Positions 16,969-28,234 of a stretch of 64,000 nucleotides of DNA are shown here, piece after piece. The translations under genes were made by a program, and so were the position numbers. The stretch's first letter is position 1; each line of letters opens with the position of its first letter. The stretch spans positions 186,001-250,000 of the forward strand of contig NZ_FQWK01000004.1 in the NCBI RefSeq assembly GCF_900129655.1, given 5' to 3'. Under the pieces are notes generated by a model, which worked only from the letters and a program-made list of their open reading frames with translations, was not told the origin of the DNA and did no database searches. The stretch comes from Bacteroides clarus YIT 12056. GTDB lineage: Bacteria > Bacteroidota > Bacteroidia > Bacteroidales > Bacteroidaceae.

Positions 16969-18816
16969 TTATTTCCTGTTCTGTTTTTCTTTCATCATCT
17001 GTTCTTGCTGCTTTTGCATGGCTTCAAGACGGGCGGCAAAGCCGGTTTTCTTCATTTTCTTCGGGTCTTTCTTCTTCGCTTCCAGTTGTGCAAGAAGAGC
17101 TTCCTCATTAGTCATCTTGCGCATGATAAGCGTAGTCACTACGCTGATAAGCGTAGAAATGAAGTAGTAATAGTTCAGTCCCGAAGGATAATCGTTCAAT
17201 ATGAACAGGAACATAACAGGCATCAGGTATGACATCCATTTCATAGCCGCCATTTGCGGATTGGCGCCGGTATCCTGCTGCTGCATCATAAACCTGGTGT
17301 TCAGAATATTTGTTACGGTCATCAACAAACAGAATAAACTGAGGTGACTGCCCAGGAACGGAATATGGAACGGGAAGTTGATGAATGCGTCGTATGTAGA
17401 CAAGTCATCGGCCCACAAGAAACTTTGCTGGCGAAGCTCGATAGCACTCGGTACGAACATAAACAAGGCCATTAAGATGGGGAACTGAATCAGCATAGGC
17501 AAACATCCGCCCATCGGGCTGACACCGTACTGGCTATACAATCCCATTACTTCCTGCTGCTTCTTCATGGCATCTTCCTGCTTGGGATATTTCTTGCCGA
17601 TTTCGTCGATTTTAGGTTTCAAGACGCGCATTTTAGCAGAAGAAATATACGTTTTCCAGGTTGCGGGGAATACCACTGCTTTTACGATCAGTGTCATCAG
17701 CAACAAAACGATACCCATGCTCAATCCCCAGCTGGATAACCAGTCGAAGATGTTGATGGTGAACCATTTGTTTATCCAGCGGATTAACGGCCAGCCCAAG
17801 TATACCAAGCGGTTGAGTTCCCACTTATCCTCACGTCCCTTATCGAGCGCAGTCAGTGTTTTGTAGTGGTTCGGACCGAAGTAGAAGAACAGTTGAGTAG
17901 GAGTTTTGCCCGTCGGATCGAAAGCCGTACTCATTTCAGCGGAATAATCCTTGATATATCCGCTGCCCTGCGCTTCCATTTTTGAGTTTAACTTGGTCTT
18001 TTCAAAGTCTGCATCGGCCAGGAATACAGAAGAGAAGAACTGATTCTTGAAAGCAATCCAGTCCAAACGTTCTGCGACTTCTTTTTCATCATTCTTACCG
18101 GCGGATAGATAGTCGGTTCCGTCTCCGGTAATTTTATAAGTCAGTTCCGACAAACGGTTTTCGTACGTATACCCCTTTTCTATCTGGCGTGCACGTTGCG
18201 ACCACTCGATATCCACATAGTCGGTACTTGCCAGTTTGTTTGCCATGCCTGTTGCGTCAATCGTAAAGTCTACCAGATAGGTGTCATTATGCATGGCATA
18301 ATTAAAGTCGATATAGCTGGCGCTATCTGCCGACAAACGCATGGTTACGGTACTGTCCGTACGGTTTACCACTGTAAAGTAGTAATCTTCCGTCTGTATC
18401 GTTTCCTTTTTGTTGTAGAAAAGGAAGTTCATGGAAGCGTCGTCGCCGCTGAATAAAGTAACAGGAGTCTTCTTGTCCTGTCCCATATACTCTTTCAACG
18501 TAGCTGATGAAATACGTCCGCCTTTAGTGGCTACCGTCAGTTCCGCCAGGTTGTTTTGTATTGTAACCTGTGAGTCGGTTCCTTGAAGCGCATTAAAGAA
18601 TAGGGCGGTGGAATCTGCCGTTTGAGCTTCTTTGTCATTAGCCAGGGCGGCTTCCGCCTTTGCTTTCAGGTCAGCTTCGCGTTGTTGTACTTGGGCTATG
18701 GAGTCATAATAACGTTGCTGTGCGGCCAGCTGCTCCTTGCTCGGACGGCTTAGGAAACTGAATCCGACTAACAAAACGGCTATTAGGACAAGGCCTGTGA
18801 TGGTATTTTTATCCAT
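16969..18816 (-). CDS. yidC: Membrane protein insertase YidC
   Basis: The 615-residue protein has the Gram-negative YidC layout: an N-terminal membrane anchor ([19 protein letters not shown]), a large periplasmic beta-sandwich domain (about 60-350), and a C-terminal insertase core with five helices including [39 protein letters not shown] and [15 protein letters not shown]. The last 50 residues are rich in Lys and Met and likely contact the ribosome. It inserts and folds inner membrane proteins with or without SecYEG. It follows pyrG after 39 bp, so the two are co-transcribed, a common arrangement in Bacteroides. Confidence 0.96.
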   Translation of the reverse strand: MDKNTITGLVLIAVLLVGFSFLSRPSKEQLAAQQRYYDSIAQVQQREADLKAKAEAALANDKEAQTADSTALFFNALQGTDSQVTIQNNLAELTVATKGGRISSATLKEYMGQDKKTPVTLFSGDDASMNFLFYNKKETIQTEDYYFTVVNRTDSTVTMRLSADSASYIDFNYAMHNDTYLVDFTIDATGMANKLASTDYVDIEWSQRARQIEKGYTYENRLSELTYKITGDGTDYLSAGKNDEKEVAERLDWIAFKNQFFSSVFLADADFEKTKLNSKMEAQGSGYIKDYSAEMSTAFDPTGKTPTQLFFYFGPNHYKTLTALDKGREDKWELNRLVYLGWPLIRWINKWFTINIFDWLSSWGLSMGIVLLLMTLIVKAVVFPATWKTYISSAKMRVLKPKIDEIGKKYPKQEDAMKKQQEVMGLYSQYGVSPMGGCLPMLIQFPILMALFMFVPSAIELRQQSFLWADDLSTYDAFINFPFHIPFLGSHLSLFCLLMTVTNILNTRFMMQQQDTGANPQMAAMKWMSYLMPVMFLFILNDYPSGLNYYYFISTLISVVTTLIMRKMTNEEALLAQLEAKKKDPKKMKKTGFAARLEAMQKQQEQMMKEKQNRK

Positions 18817-18855
18817 TTAGTCAAATATGAATTATCTATTATTAATTAGTAATGA

Positions 18856-20502
<1,647 letters not shown>

Positions 20503-20510
20503 TTAAAGCG

Positions 20511-20518
20511 CAAAATTA
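20511..20518 (-). promoter_or_regulatory. Promoter of pyrG-yidC
   Basis: The minus strand reads TAATTTTG, a full match to TAnnTTTG. The divergent box at 20642 has the same eight bases. Confidence 0.65.
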
Positions 20519-20641
20519 TGAAAAAAAAGAGGAAGTACATAACAGTTTAGTGAAAACAATTATAAAAAGTGGAATATGTGCGCATAATAAGGTTCTGATA
20601 AACTTTCACTTCCTACCTTTTGTTATCTGAACATTTTGATT

Positions 20642-20649
20642 TAATTTTG
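20642..20649 (+). promoter_or_regulatory. Promoter of the DUF3078 gene
   Basis: TAATTTTG matches TAnnTTTG and lies 29 bp before the ATG. Confidence 0.65.
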
Positions 20650-20678
20650 CGTTCAAATATAGATTTTAAGAAAAAAGT

Positions 20679-22109
20679 ATGAGGAATAGACGCGTTTTAA
20701 TAGGATTGGTTGCCGCACTACTTTCATTTCCGGTGATAGCCCAGAATTCTGCAAAGAATATAAAGAAACAGGCTGTAACGGAGAATGCGGATACATTGTC
20801 GGGTATTTGGAGTCAAAACTGGATATTGAAGCTGAAACCTTACAATGATGGATATCGGTTGGATACGGTCTCTGTGTTGTATGAGAAGTATTTCGGGGTG
20901 CTGAATTATTTGAATGATCCGGCTACTCCCGAACGCTACATCGCGTACAATCCGAATTACTACCGCATGTTCGTTCCCACTACTTATTATTATGCTCCGA
21001 TGGAACGTATGTCGCAGGTCAACTGGACTTTTCAGAAACCTGATACGGTACCTGCCCTGACAAAAGAGCTTTTGCCTTTCGATACATTGAGCTTCTTGTC
21101 GAAAGAGAATGCCAATAAGGTTGTGGATCGTGTGATGATGAGTACGTATATCAATCGTCCGGATTTAGTGGTAATGACTGAAAAGGAGATTAAAAAGAAG
21201 AAATTGTTCAAAGATAATATAGAAAAGGAAGTTTCTTCCAAACCTTCCGTAGCAAAGCTTTTTGCCCAAGAGAAAATGGTGGGAGTGAAGGAAGAGGCTG
21301 AAGTCGTGATACAGAAGCCTAACTGGTGGGTGACCGGCGGAAACGGTTCGTTGCAGATTACGCAAAACTATATTTCCGATAACTGGTACAAAGGTGGTGA
21401 AAGTACCAACGCTTTGCTTGCCAACTTGCAGTTGTTTGCCAATTACAATGATAAAGAGAAGGTTCAATGGGAGAATATGCTGGACGCTAAATTAGGTTTC
21501 AGCTCCGCGCCTTCCGATGAATTTCACGATTATTTGGTAAGTACCGACCAGCTTCGTATTTATAGTAAATTGGGTATTCAGGCTGCATCCAAATGGTACT
21601 ATACCGTTTCTACGGAATTTAAAACGCAGTTCTGCCATGGTTATAAAGCAAACAGTGAGGAACTGGTTTCTGCATTCTTCGCTCCGGCGGATTGGTCATC
21701 CAGTATCGGTATGGATTATAAATTGAAAAAGAAAAAGTTCAACTTATCTGTTTTCATAGCTCCGTTGACTTATATGCTGCGCTATGTAGGCAATAAAGAT
21801 GTGGATGAAGTGAAGTTTGGTTTGGATGAGGGCACATGCGTCAAGCACAATTTCGGTTCTCAAATACAGCCGACTTTGTCATGGACTATCATTCCTTCCA
21901 TTGTTTTGGACTCACGGCTGGATTTCCAGACCAGTTATGAATGGACGCGTATCGAGTGGGAAAATACGGTTAATTTTGTGTTGAACCGTTATCTTTCCAC
22001 CAAGCTCTATGTTCATGCCCGTTTTGATGATAGCGCCAAGCCGACCGAAGGAGACAGCTATTTCCAAGTAAAGGAATTGTTGAGTTTTGGTATCAATTAC
22101 AAATGGTAA
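20679..22109 (+). CDS. DUF3078 family outer membrane protein
   Basis: The 476-residue protein has a signal peptide (residues 1-21, ending VIAQ), then a polar region, then a C-terminal half of alternating beta strands ([56 protein letters not shown]). This pattern fits the Bacteroidetes DUF3078 family, probably an outer membrane barrel or barrel-associated protein of unknown function. The NWWxxGG and [10 protein letters not shown] motifs are characteristic. It is a single-gene unit with its own promoter and terminator. Confidence 0.75.
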   Translation: MRNRRVLIGLVAALLSFPVIAQNSAKNIKKQAVTENADTLSGIWSQNWILKLKPYNDGYRLDTVSVLYEKYFGVLNYLNDPATPERYIAYNPNYYRMFVPTTYYYAPMERMSQVNWTFQKPDTVPALTKELLPFDTLSFLSKENANKVVDRVMMSTYINRPDLVVMTEKEIKKKKLFKDNIEKEVSSKPSVAKLFAQEKMVGVKEEAEVVIQKPNWWVTGGNGSLQITQNYISDNWYKGGESTNALLANLQLFANYNDKEKVQWENMLDAKLGFSSAPSDEFHDYLVSTDQLRIYSKLGIQAASKWYYTVSTEFKTQFCHGYKANSEELVSAFFAPADWSSSIGMDYKLKKKKFNLSVFIAPLTYMLRYVGNKDVDEVKFGLDEGTCVKHNFGSQIQPTLSWTIIPSIVLDSRLDFQTSYEWTRIEWENTVNFVLNRYLSTKLYVHARFDDSAKPTEGDSYFQVKELLSFGINYKW

Positions 22110-22131
22110 CCATATATATTGTTAACGGCTG

Positions 22132-22170
22132 AAAAGAGCGCTCCGTTGGATGACAACGGAGCGCTCTTTT
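22132..22170 (+). terminator. Rho-independent terminator
   Basis: A perfect 17-bp stem (22132-22148 with 22154-22170; core AGAGCGCTCCGTTG) with loop GATGA is followed by TCTTTTT, 22 bp after the DUF3078 stop. Confidence 0.92.
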
Positions 22171-22276
22171 TCTTTTTCCGGTAGAAAAAATCAAGAAAAA
22201 TCACTAAAATCAGGAAAAAGAACGTTTACGCACACAGAAAAAGTTATCTAATCCCTTGCAGTTCGCAAATAATGCG

Positions 22277-22284
22277 TAAATTTG
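22277..22284 (+). promoter_or_regulatory. Promoter of rseC-rnfBCDGEA
   Basis: TAAATTTG matches TAnnTTTG, 28 bp before the rseC-like start. No other full box was noticed before the operon end, so one transcript probably covers all seven genes. Confidence 0.65.
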
Positions 22285-22312
22285 CCGCGATTTGTAATGC
22301 ACACTTTGCAAA

Positions 22313-22732
22313 ATGGCGAATACTATAAAACATCAGGGTATTGTGGAAAACATAAACGGTTCTCATCTTCAAGTGAGAATTATTCAAACTTCGGCATGCG
22401 CTTCATGCAGTATCAAAGGACATTGCAGTTCCGCCGATACGAAAGAGAAGCTCATCGATGTTACAGACGATAACGTATCTTCCTATCAGCCGGGTGACCG
22501 TGTATGGGTTATCGGCGAATTATCGATGGGAGTGATGGCGGTTCTGTTAGCCTTTATACTACCTTTCCTTGTTTTAATCTTTTCCCTTTTTATCTTTATG
22601 GCTATATGGAATGACGAGTTGGGTTCGGCGCTTTGCTCGTTGGCTCTCCTTATACCTTATTATTATATATTGTGGCTGAACAAGTCGCGGTTGGGAAAGA
22701 AGTTCTCTTTCTCAATAAGCCCCATGAACTAA
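22313..22732 (+). CDS. rseC: SoxR-reducing system / RseC family protein
   Basis: The 139-residue protein has a short N-terminal domain with the cysteine cluster CASCSIKGHC (residues about 26-35), the GDRVWVIGELSMG beta region, and two membrane helices (about 67-90 and 96-115). RseC proteins are encoded with rnf/rsx operons and help reduce SoxR in gammaproteobacteria. In Bacteroides no SoxR link is shown, so a role in Rnf function or maturation is the safer inference. It lies 38 bp before rnfB. Confidence 0.9.
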   Translation: MANTIKHQGIVENINGSHLQVRIIQTSACASCSIKGHCSSADTKEKLIDVTDDNVSSYQPGDRVWVIGELSMGVMAVLLAFILPFLVLIFSLFIFMAIWNDELGSALCSLALLIPYYYILWLNKSRLGKKFSFSISPMN

Positions 22733-22770
22733 CTAATACATAAAACAAATAATTAATAAACAACTAATTT

Positions 22771-23736
22771 ATGAATGTAATTCTGATTGCAGTAATTTCA
22801 TTGGGAGCGATAGCGCTGGTGTCAGCGGCTATTCTTTATGTAGCTTCCAAGAAATTTGCCGTGTATGAAGATCCGCGAATTGCACAGGTGGCCGAAGTGC
22901 TTCCCCAAGCAAATTGCGGTGGATGTGGTTACCCGGGTTGTAGCGGATTTGCCGATGCTTGCGTGAAGGCCGGTTCGCTTGAAGGTAAACTTTGTCCGGT
23001 GGGTGGACAACCCGTTATGACTAAGGTTGCTGAAATCCTGGGATTGGATGCTGCCGCCGCCGAACCGATGGTTGCAGTGGTTAGATGTAACGGAACATGC
23101 GCCAACCGTCCTCGCGTCAATCAATATGACGGCGCAAAGAGTTGTGCTATCGCATCTTCTCTTTACGGTGGTGAAACCGGTTGCAGCTTTGGCTGCTTGG
23201 GCTGTGGCGACTGTGTGGTTGCCTGTCAGTTCGATGCTATTCACATGAATCCCGAAACCGGACTTCCGGAGGTGGATGAAGCGAAATGTACTGCTTGTGG
23301 CGCATGCGCTAAGGCTTGTCCGAGAAGCATTATTGAGATCCGTCCGCAAGGTAAGAAATCCCGCCGGGTGTATGTACAATGTGTAAACAAGGATAAGGGT
23401 GCTGTGGCACGTAAGGCTTGTACCGTAGCTTGTATCGGTTGCGGCAAGTGTGTGAAAGTATGTCCGTTCGAAGCAATTACATTGGAAAATAATCTGGCCT
23501 ACATCGACCCGAATAAGTGTAAATCTTGCCGTAAGTGCGAAGAAGTTTGTCCGCAGGGCACAATTATAGCACTGAACTTCCCGCCGCGTAAGCCAAAGGC
23601 AGAGGGGGAAACTCCGGTTGTGGCTCCTAAGGCTGCAGAAGCTACTACGAAGGTAGCGGAAGCTCCGAAGAAAACGGTGGAAAGCCCCAAAGCTCCTGAG
23701 GCTCCTGCAACAGAAGCGCCGAAAGCAGAGGCATAA
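22771..23736 (+). CDS. rnfB: Rnf complex subunit B (Fe-S electron input)
   Basis: The 321-residue protein has an N-terminal membrane anchor (LIAVISLGAIALVSAAIL), then the 4Fe-4S motif CGGCGYPGCSGFADAC, and several ferredoxin-type CxxCxxCxxxCP clusters (CTACGACAKACP, CIGCGKCVKVCP, CKSCRKCEEVCP). It accepts electrons from reduced ferredoxin and passes them through the Rnf complex. The last 50 residues are an Ala/Pro/Lys/Glu-rich tail (APKAAEATTKVAEAPKKTVE) that is not part of the catalytic fold. Confidence 0.97.
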   Translation: MNVILIAVISLGAIALVSAAILYVASKKFAVYEDPRIAQVAEVLPQANCGGCGYPGCSGFADACVKAGSLEGKLCPVGGQPVMTKVAEILGLDAAAAEPMVAVVRCNGTCANRPRVNQYDGAKSCAIASSLYGGETGCSFGCLGCGDCVVACQFDAIHMNPETGLPEVDEAKCTACGACAKACPRSIIEIRPQGKKSRRVYVQCVNKDKGAVARKACTVACIGCGKCVKVCPFEAITLENNLAYIDPNKCKSCRKCEEVCPQGTIIALNFPPRKPKAEGETPVVAPKAAEATTKVAEAPKKTVESPKAPEAPATEAPKAEA

Positions 23737-23774
23737 TATTAAAAGAAATTAAACGACTAAAAATACAGAATTGT

Positions 23775-25112
23775 ATGTTGAAGACATTTTCAATTGGTGG
23801 AGTTCATCCACACGAAAATAAACTTTCAGCACATCAGCCTATCGTGAAGGCAGAGATTCCGGCAAAAGCCGTTATCTTATTGAGCCAGCATATCGGTGCT
23901 CCTGCAAAGCCTATCGTAGCTAAAGGTGATGTTGTGAAAGTAGGTACAAAGATTGCCGAACCCGGCGGCTTCGTATCGGCAGCCATCCATTCGTCTGTCA
24001 GCGGAAAGGTCGCTAAAATTGACACTATTGTCGATGCCAGCGGATACGCTAAACCGGCTATCTTCATTGATGTAGAGGGAGATGAGTGGGAAGAATCCAT
24101 CGACCGTACCGATACGTTGGTAAAAGAGTGTAACCTCACAGCCGAGGAAATCGTGAAGAAGATTGCGGACGCCGGTATCGTAGGTTTGGGTGGCGCTTGT
24201 TTCCCGACACAAGTAAAATTGTGTCCGCCGCCTGCATTTAAGGCGGAATGTGTCATTATCAATGCCGTAGAGTGCGAACCGTATCTGACCGCCGACCATC
24301 AGTTAATGCTGGAGCATGCCGAAGAAATAATGGTAGGTGTTTCTATTTTGATGAAAGCCGTTAAAGTAAATAAGGCATTTATCGGTATCGAGAACAATAA
24401 ACCCGATGCTATCCAGCTGATGACGAAAGTAGCCGCCGGTTATGCCGGTATTGAGGTTGTGCCTTTGAAAGTGCAATATCCGCAAGGTGGTGAAAAACAG
24501 TTGATTGATGCTGTTATCAGCCGTCAGGTTGCTGCCGGTGCATTGCCTATCTCTACGGGTGCTGTGGTGCAGAATGTAGGTACCGCATTTGCCGTATATC
24601 AGGCTGTGCAGAAGAATAAGCCGCTGTTTGAACGCGTTATTACCGTTACCGGTAAATCTTTGTCCAAACCCTCTAACTTCCTGGCACGTATCGGTACGCC
24701 GATGAAGCAGCTGATTGATGCTTGTGGTGGTTTGCCCGAAGATACGGGTAAGGTTATCGGCGGTGGACCGATGATGGGTAAAGCTCTGGTAAATACCGAT
24801 GTGCCGACAGCTAAAGGCAGTTCCGGTATTCTGATTATGAACGATAAAGAGGCTAAGCGCGGTGAGGTACAACCGTGTATCCGTTGCGCCAAATGCGTAG
24901 GTGCTTGTCCGATGGGACTGGAACCCTACTTGCTTGCTACTGTATCGGCTCACGGAGACTTTGAGAGAGTAGAGAAAGAAGATATCATGTCATGTATCGA
25001 ATGCGGCTCATGCCAGTTCACTTGTCCTTCCAACCGTCCGATGTTGGACTACATCCGTTTAGGTAAGGGAAAAGTAGGAGCGATGATACGTGCACGTCAA
25101 GTAAAAAAATGA
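23775..25112 (+). CDS. rnfC: Rnf complex subunit C (NADH-binding)
   Basis: The 445-residue protein has the HPxENK-type start GGVHPHENKLSA, the nucleotide/FMN loop GLGGACFPTQVKL, VINAVECEPYLTADH, and two C-terminal 4Fe-4S motifs, CIRCAKCVGACPMGLEP and CIECGSCQFTCPSNRP (about residues 368 and 407). RnfC carries the NAD(H) site at the cytoplasmic face of the complex. Length and motifs are normal. It starts 38 bp after rnfB. Confidence 0.97.
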   Translation: MLKTFSIGGVHPHENKLSAHQPIVKAEIPAKAVILLSQHIGAPAKPIVAKGDVVKVGTKIAEPGGFVSAAIHSSVSGKVAKIDTIVDASGYAKPAIFIDVEGDEWEESIDRTDTLVKECNLTAEEIVKKIADAGIVGLGGACFPTQVKLCPPPAFKAECVIINAVECEPYLTADHQLMLEHAEEIMVGVSILMKAVKVNKAFIGIENNKPDAIQLMTKVAAGYAGIEVVPLKVQYPQGGEKQLIDAVISRQVAAGALPISTGAVVQNVGTAFAVYQAVQKNKPLFERVITVTGKSLSKPSNFLARIGTPMKQLIDACGGLPEDTGKVIGGGPMMGKALVNTDVPTAKGSSGILIMNDKEAKRGEVQPCIRCAKCVGACPMGLEPYLLATVSAHGDFERVEKEDIMSCIECGSCQFTCPSNRPMLDYIRLGKGKVGAMIRARQVKK

Positions 25113-25135
25113 AAGAATTAATTTAGTATAATCTT

Positions 25136-26128
25136 ATGAATAAATTAATCGTATCCCTTTCGCCCCATGTTCACGGCGGTGACAGCGTAAAGAAGAATAT
25201 GTACGGCGTGCTTATAGCATTGATTCCTGCATTTCTTGTATCGCTTTACTTTTTCGGACTGGGCGCACTGATTGTTACGGCTACTTCCGTAGCGGCCTGC
25301 TTGTTCTTTGAATGGGCTATCGGCAAATTCCTGATGAAGAAAGAAACCACAACTATCTGTGACGGCTCTGCCATTATCACCGGTGTGTTGCTGGCCTTCA
25401 ACCTGCCTTCCAATCTTCCTATCTGGATTATCATTTTAGGCGCATTGTTTGCTATCGGCGTAGGCAAGATGTCTTTCGGTGGTCTGGGCTGTAATCCTTT
25501 TAATCCGGCATTGGCAGGACGTGTGTTCTTGCTGCTGTCATTCCCTGTGCAGATGACTACATGGCCTGCCGTGGGACAGTTGACCGCTTATACGGATGCC
25601 ACTACGGCTGCTACACCGTTGGCTATTATGAAAGGTGTAATCAGCGGTGCTCCGGGAATGTCTTTAAGCGACCTTCCTGCATCTTTCGACCTGCTGATCG
25701 GTAATAACGGCGGTTGTTTGGGTGAAGTCAGCGCATTGGCTTTGTTGTTGGGATTGGCTTATATGTTGTGGAAGAAGATTATAACTTGGCATATTCCTGT
25801 TTCCATCTTGGTTACGGTATTTGTTTTTTCCGGTATCATGTATTGGACTAATCCGGAAATCTATGTGTCTCCGGTGATACAACTGCTGTCCGGTGGTTTG
25901 ATGCTGGGTGCTATCTTCATGGCTACGGACTATGTCACTTCTCCGATGAGCCATAAGGGAATGTTGATTTACGGCGTATGTATCGGTTTGCTGACAGTCA
26001 TCATCCGTCTGTTCGGTGCATATCCCGAAGGTATGTCGTTCGCTATTCTGATTATGAATGCGTTCACTCCGCTGATTAACACGTATGTTAAACCTAAACG
26101 CTTTGGGGAGGTAGCGAAGAAGAAATGA
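25136..26128 (+). CDS. rnfD: Rnf complex subunit D
   Basis: The 330-residue integral membrane protein has about nine helices. The sequence TAATPLAIM carries the conserved Thr (residue 160) that binds FMN covalently in RnfD/NqrB. GGLGCNPFNPALAGRVF and FMATDYVTSPMSHKG are other conserved stretches. It forms part of the ion-translocating membrane core. Its stop overlaps the rnfG start by four bases (ATGA). Confidence 0.97.
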   Translation: MNKLIVSLSPHVHGGDSVKKNMYGVLIALIPAFLVSLYFFGLGALIVTATSVAACLFFEWAIGKFLMKKETTTICDGSAIITGVLLAFNLPSNLPIWIIILGALFAIGVGKMSFGGLGCNPFNPALAGRVFLLLSFPVQMTTWPAVGQLTAYTDATTAATPLAIMKGVISGAPGMSLSDLPASFDLLIGNNGGCLGEVSALALLLGLAYMLWKKIITWHIPVSILVTVFVFSGIMYWTNPEIYVSPVIQLLSGGLMLGAIFMATDYVTSPMSHKGMLIYGVCIGLLTVIIRLFGAYPEGMSFAILIMNAFTPLINTYVKPKRFGEVAKKK

Positions 26129-26811
26129 AAAAATTAGAATCATCCTTAAAGAATATGTTGCTGGTGCTTACGGGAGTTACTGCTATTTCCGTAGCCTTGC
26201 TGGCCTATGTCAACGAATTGACAAAAGAACCTATTGCGCAAGCCAATGCCAAGACCTTGAGCGATGCAGTCAGTGCAGTTGTTCCCGGTTTTGACAATGA
26301 TCCGATTGCGGAAAAGAAAGCCCAAGAGGTTAACGGTGTTGAATACTCCGTATATCCCGCCACCAAAGAAGGTAAATTCATTGGCGCGGCTGTTGAAGCG
26401 GCAGCCATGGGCTTCGGCGGTGAACTGAAAGTACTGGTCGGTTTCGATGCTGAGGGCAAGATTATCGATTACTCCTTGCTGTCGCACGTAGAAACTCCGG
26501 GATTGGGTTCCAAGGCTGCCGATTGGTTTAAGAAAGGAAACAAGGGAGATATTACGGGTATGAATCCCGGTGAAGCTCCTCTGACTGTAAGTAAAGACGG
26601 TGGTAAAGTAGACGCTATTACAGCTTCAACCATTACTTCACGTGCGTTCCTGAACGCTGTAAATGTTGCATACGCTGCGTATGCGGGTCAAAACACAGCC
26701 GATGGAGCTACGGGAGCTACTCAAAAGAATGTGGAAGAAGCCGCTGATACCAATACGGCTACGGGAGCTACCATTAAAGTTGAACTCACTGATTCTGTCA
26801 GTGCTAAATAA
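26125..26811 (+). CDS. rnfG: Rnf complex subunit G
   Basis: The 228-residue protein has one N-terminal membrane helix (MLLVLTGVTAISVALLAYV) and a periplasmic FMN-binding domain with SHVETPGLGSKA and DAITASTITSRA, where Thr169 is the likely covalent FMN site ([ST]-x-[ST]-T context). The last 40 residues form a low-complexity tail with two ATGAT-type repeats (DGATGATQ, TATGATIK), also visible as a GCTACGGGAGCTAC repeat in the DNA. Gene order B-C-D-G-E-A is complete. Confidence 0.95.
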   Translation: MKKLESSLKNMLLVLTGVTAISVALLAYVNELTKEPIAQANAKTLSDAVSAVVPGFDNDPIAEKKAQEVNGVEYSVYPATKEGKFIGAAVEAAAMGFGGELKVLVGFDAEGKIIDYSLLSHVETPGLGSKAADWFKKGNKGDITGMNPGEAPLTVSKDGGKVDAITASTITSRAFLNAVNVAYAAYAGQNTADGATGATQKNVEEAADTNTATGATIKVELTDSVSAK

Positions 26812-26826
26812 GAAAGGAGTAGAGAT

Positions 26827-27411
26827 ATGAATAATTTTAAAGTATTGATGAACGGGATTGTTAAAGAGAATCCTACGTTTGTGCTCCTGCTTGGTATGTG
26901 TCCTACACTGGGTACTACTTCATCTGCCATCAACGGTATGGGTATGGGCTTGGCTACAATGTTTGTGCTTATCTGTTCCAATGTGGTAATTTCCGCTATT
27001 AAGAATTTAATCCCGGACATGGTACGCATTCCTTCTTTCATTGTTGTAATCGCATCGTTCGTAACATTGTTGCAGATGGTGATGCAGGCTTATGTTCCTG
27101 CGCTTTATGCAACGTTAGGCTTGTTTATTCCGTTGATTGTTGTAAACTGTATTGTATTAGGGCGCGCTGAAGCTTTTGCTGCCAAAAACGGTCCGGTGGC
27201 ATCTCTTTTTGACGGTTTAGGCATGGGCTTAGGTTTTACCATTGCATTAACTTTGTTGGGCGCCGTTCGTGAATTTCTGGGCACGGGTAAGATCTTCAAT
27301 CTTACGATTCTTCCCGAAGAATACGGAATGTTGGTATTTGTACTTGCTCCGGGTGCATTTATTGCGTTGGGATACCTCATTGCGTTGGTTAACAGCTTCA
27401 AGAAAGCGTAG
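26827..27411 (+). CDS. rnfE: Rnf complex subunit E
   Basis: The 194-residue protein has six membrane helices, with the conserved start FKVLMNGIVKENPTFVLLLGMCPTLG, the half-helix cysteine region VVNCIVLGRAEAFA and GLGMGLGFTIAL. RnfE and RnfA are paralogues with inverted topology that form the ion channel and hold a membrane [2Fe-2S] centre between them; Cys residues in MCPTLG and VNCIV fit that. It starts 15 bp after rnfG. Confidence 0.96.
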   Translation: MNNFKVLMNGIVKENPTFVLLLGMCPTLGTTSSAINGMGMGLATMFVLICSNVVISAIKNLIPDMVRIPSFIVVIASFVTLLQMVMQAYVPALYATLGLFIPLIVVNCIVLGRAEAFAAKNGPVASLFDGLGMGLGFTIALTLLGAVREFLGTGKIFNLTILPEEYGMLVFVLAPGAFIALGYLIALVNSFKKA

Positions 27412-27439
27412 TTTGTAATTCATAATTAGAATTGATATT

Positions 27440-28018
27440 ATGGAATATATATTGATATTTATCTCGGCAATCTTTGTCAATAACATTGTGTTGTCGCAGT
27501 TCTTGGGTATTTGTCCGTTCCTGGGTGTGTCCAAGAAAGTGGAGACGGCGTTGGGTATGTCGGCAGCGGTGGCTTTCGTGCTTACCATTGCAACAATCGT
27601 AACGTTCCTCATTCAGAAGTATGTGCTCGATGCTTTCGATTTAGGGTATCTTCAAACCATCACCTTTATCCTTGTGATTGCCGCATTGGTGCAGATGGTG
27701 GAAATTATCCTGAAAAAAGTATCTCCTTCTTTATATCAGGCTTTAGGTGTGTTCTTGCCTTTGATTACGACGAACTGCTGTATTCTCGGTGTAGCTATTC
27801 TCGTTATCCAGAAAGATTACGATTTGCTGACCGGTGTGGTTTACGCATTCTCCACTGCCCTTGGCTTTGGTTTGGCGTTGACACTCTTTGCGGGTTTACG
27901 CGAACAGATGAGCTTGGTAAACATACCGAAAGGCATGCAGGGAACTCCGATAGCTTTGATTACCGCCGGTTTGCTGGCTATGGCATTTATGGGCTTCTCC
28001 GGTGTAGTTAAAATCTAA
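27440..28018 (+). CDS. rnfA: Rnf complex subunit A
   Basis: The 192-residue, six-helix paralogue of RnfE has the typical ISAIFVNNIVLSQFLGICPFLG start and the TTNCCILGVAI half-helix with the conserved cysteine. It is the last gene of the operon and is followed by a strong hairpin terminator. The complex as a whole couples ferredoxin oxidation and NAD+ reduction to Na+ or H+ export. Confidence 0.97.
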   Translation: MEYILIFISAIFVNNIVLSQFLGICPFLGVSKKVETALGMSAAVAFVLTIATIVTFLIQKYVLDAFDLGYLQTITFILVIAALVQMVEIILKKVSPSLYQALGVFLPLITTNCCILGVAILVIQKDYDLLTGVVYAFSTALGFGLALTLFAGLREQMSLVNIPKGMQGTPIALITAGLLAMAFMGFSGVVKI

Positions 28019-28042
28019 GATATACTTGGAAGTTAAGATAAG

Positions 28043-28088
28043 GCGAAAGAGCTGTTCTCTTTGTAAAAGAAGAGGATAGCTCTTTCGC
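28043..28088 (+). terminator. Terminator of the rnf operon
   Basis: A 19-bp stem (28043-28061 with 28070-28088), including two G-U pairs and beginning GCGAAAGAGCT, has an 8-nt loop and a TTTGTCTTTT tail, 24 bp after the rnfA stop. Confidence 0.9.
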
Positions 28089-28186
28089 TTTGTCTTTTAT
28101 ATGAGGAGTTATCGCGCACGGTCAGGGTGGAGTAATCTTTCGCTAATTTTTCTCCGCCATGTATATACTTTATGAATTTATTTCCT

Positions 28187-28194
28187 TACATTTG
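28187..28194 (+). promoter_or_regulatory. Promoter of galE
   Basis: TACATTTG matches TAnnTTTG, 40 bp before the galE ATG. Confidence 0.65.
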
Positions 28195-28234
28195 TGGCCT
28201 AGTGATAACCTAAAAGCTAAATTATCTATTTAAT

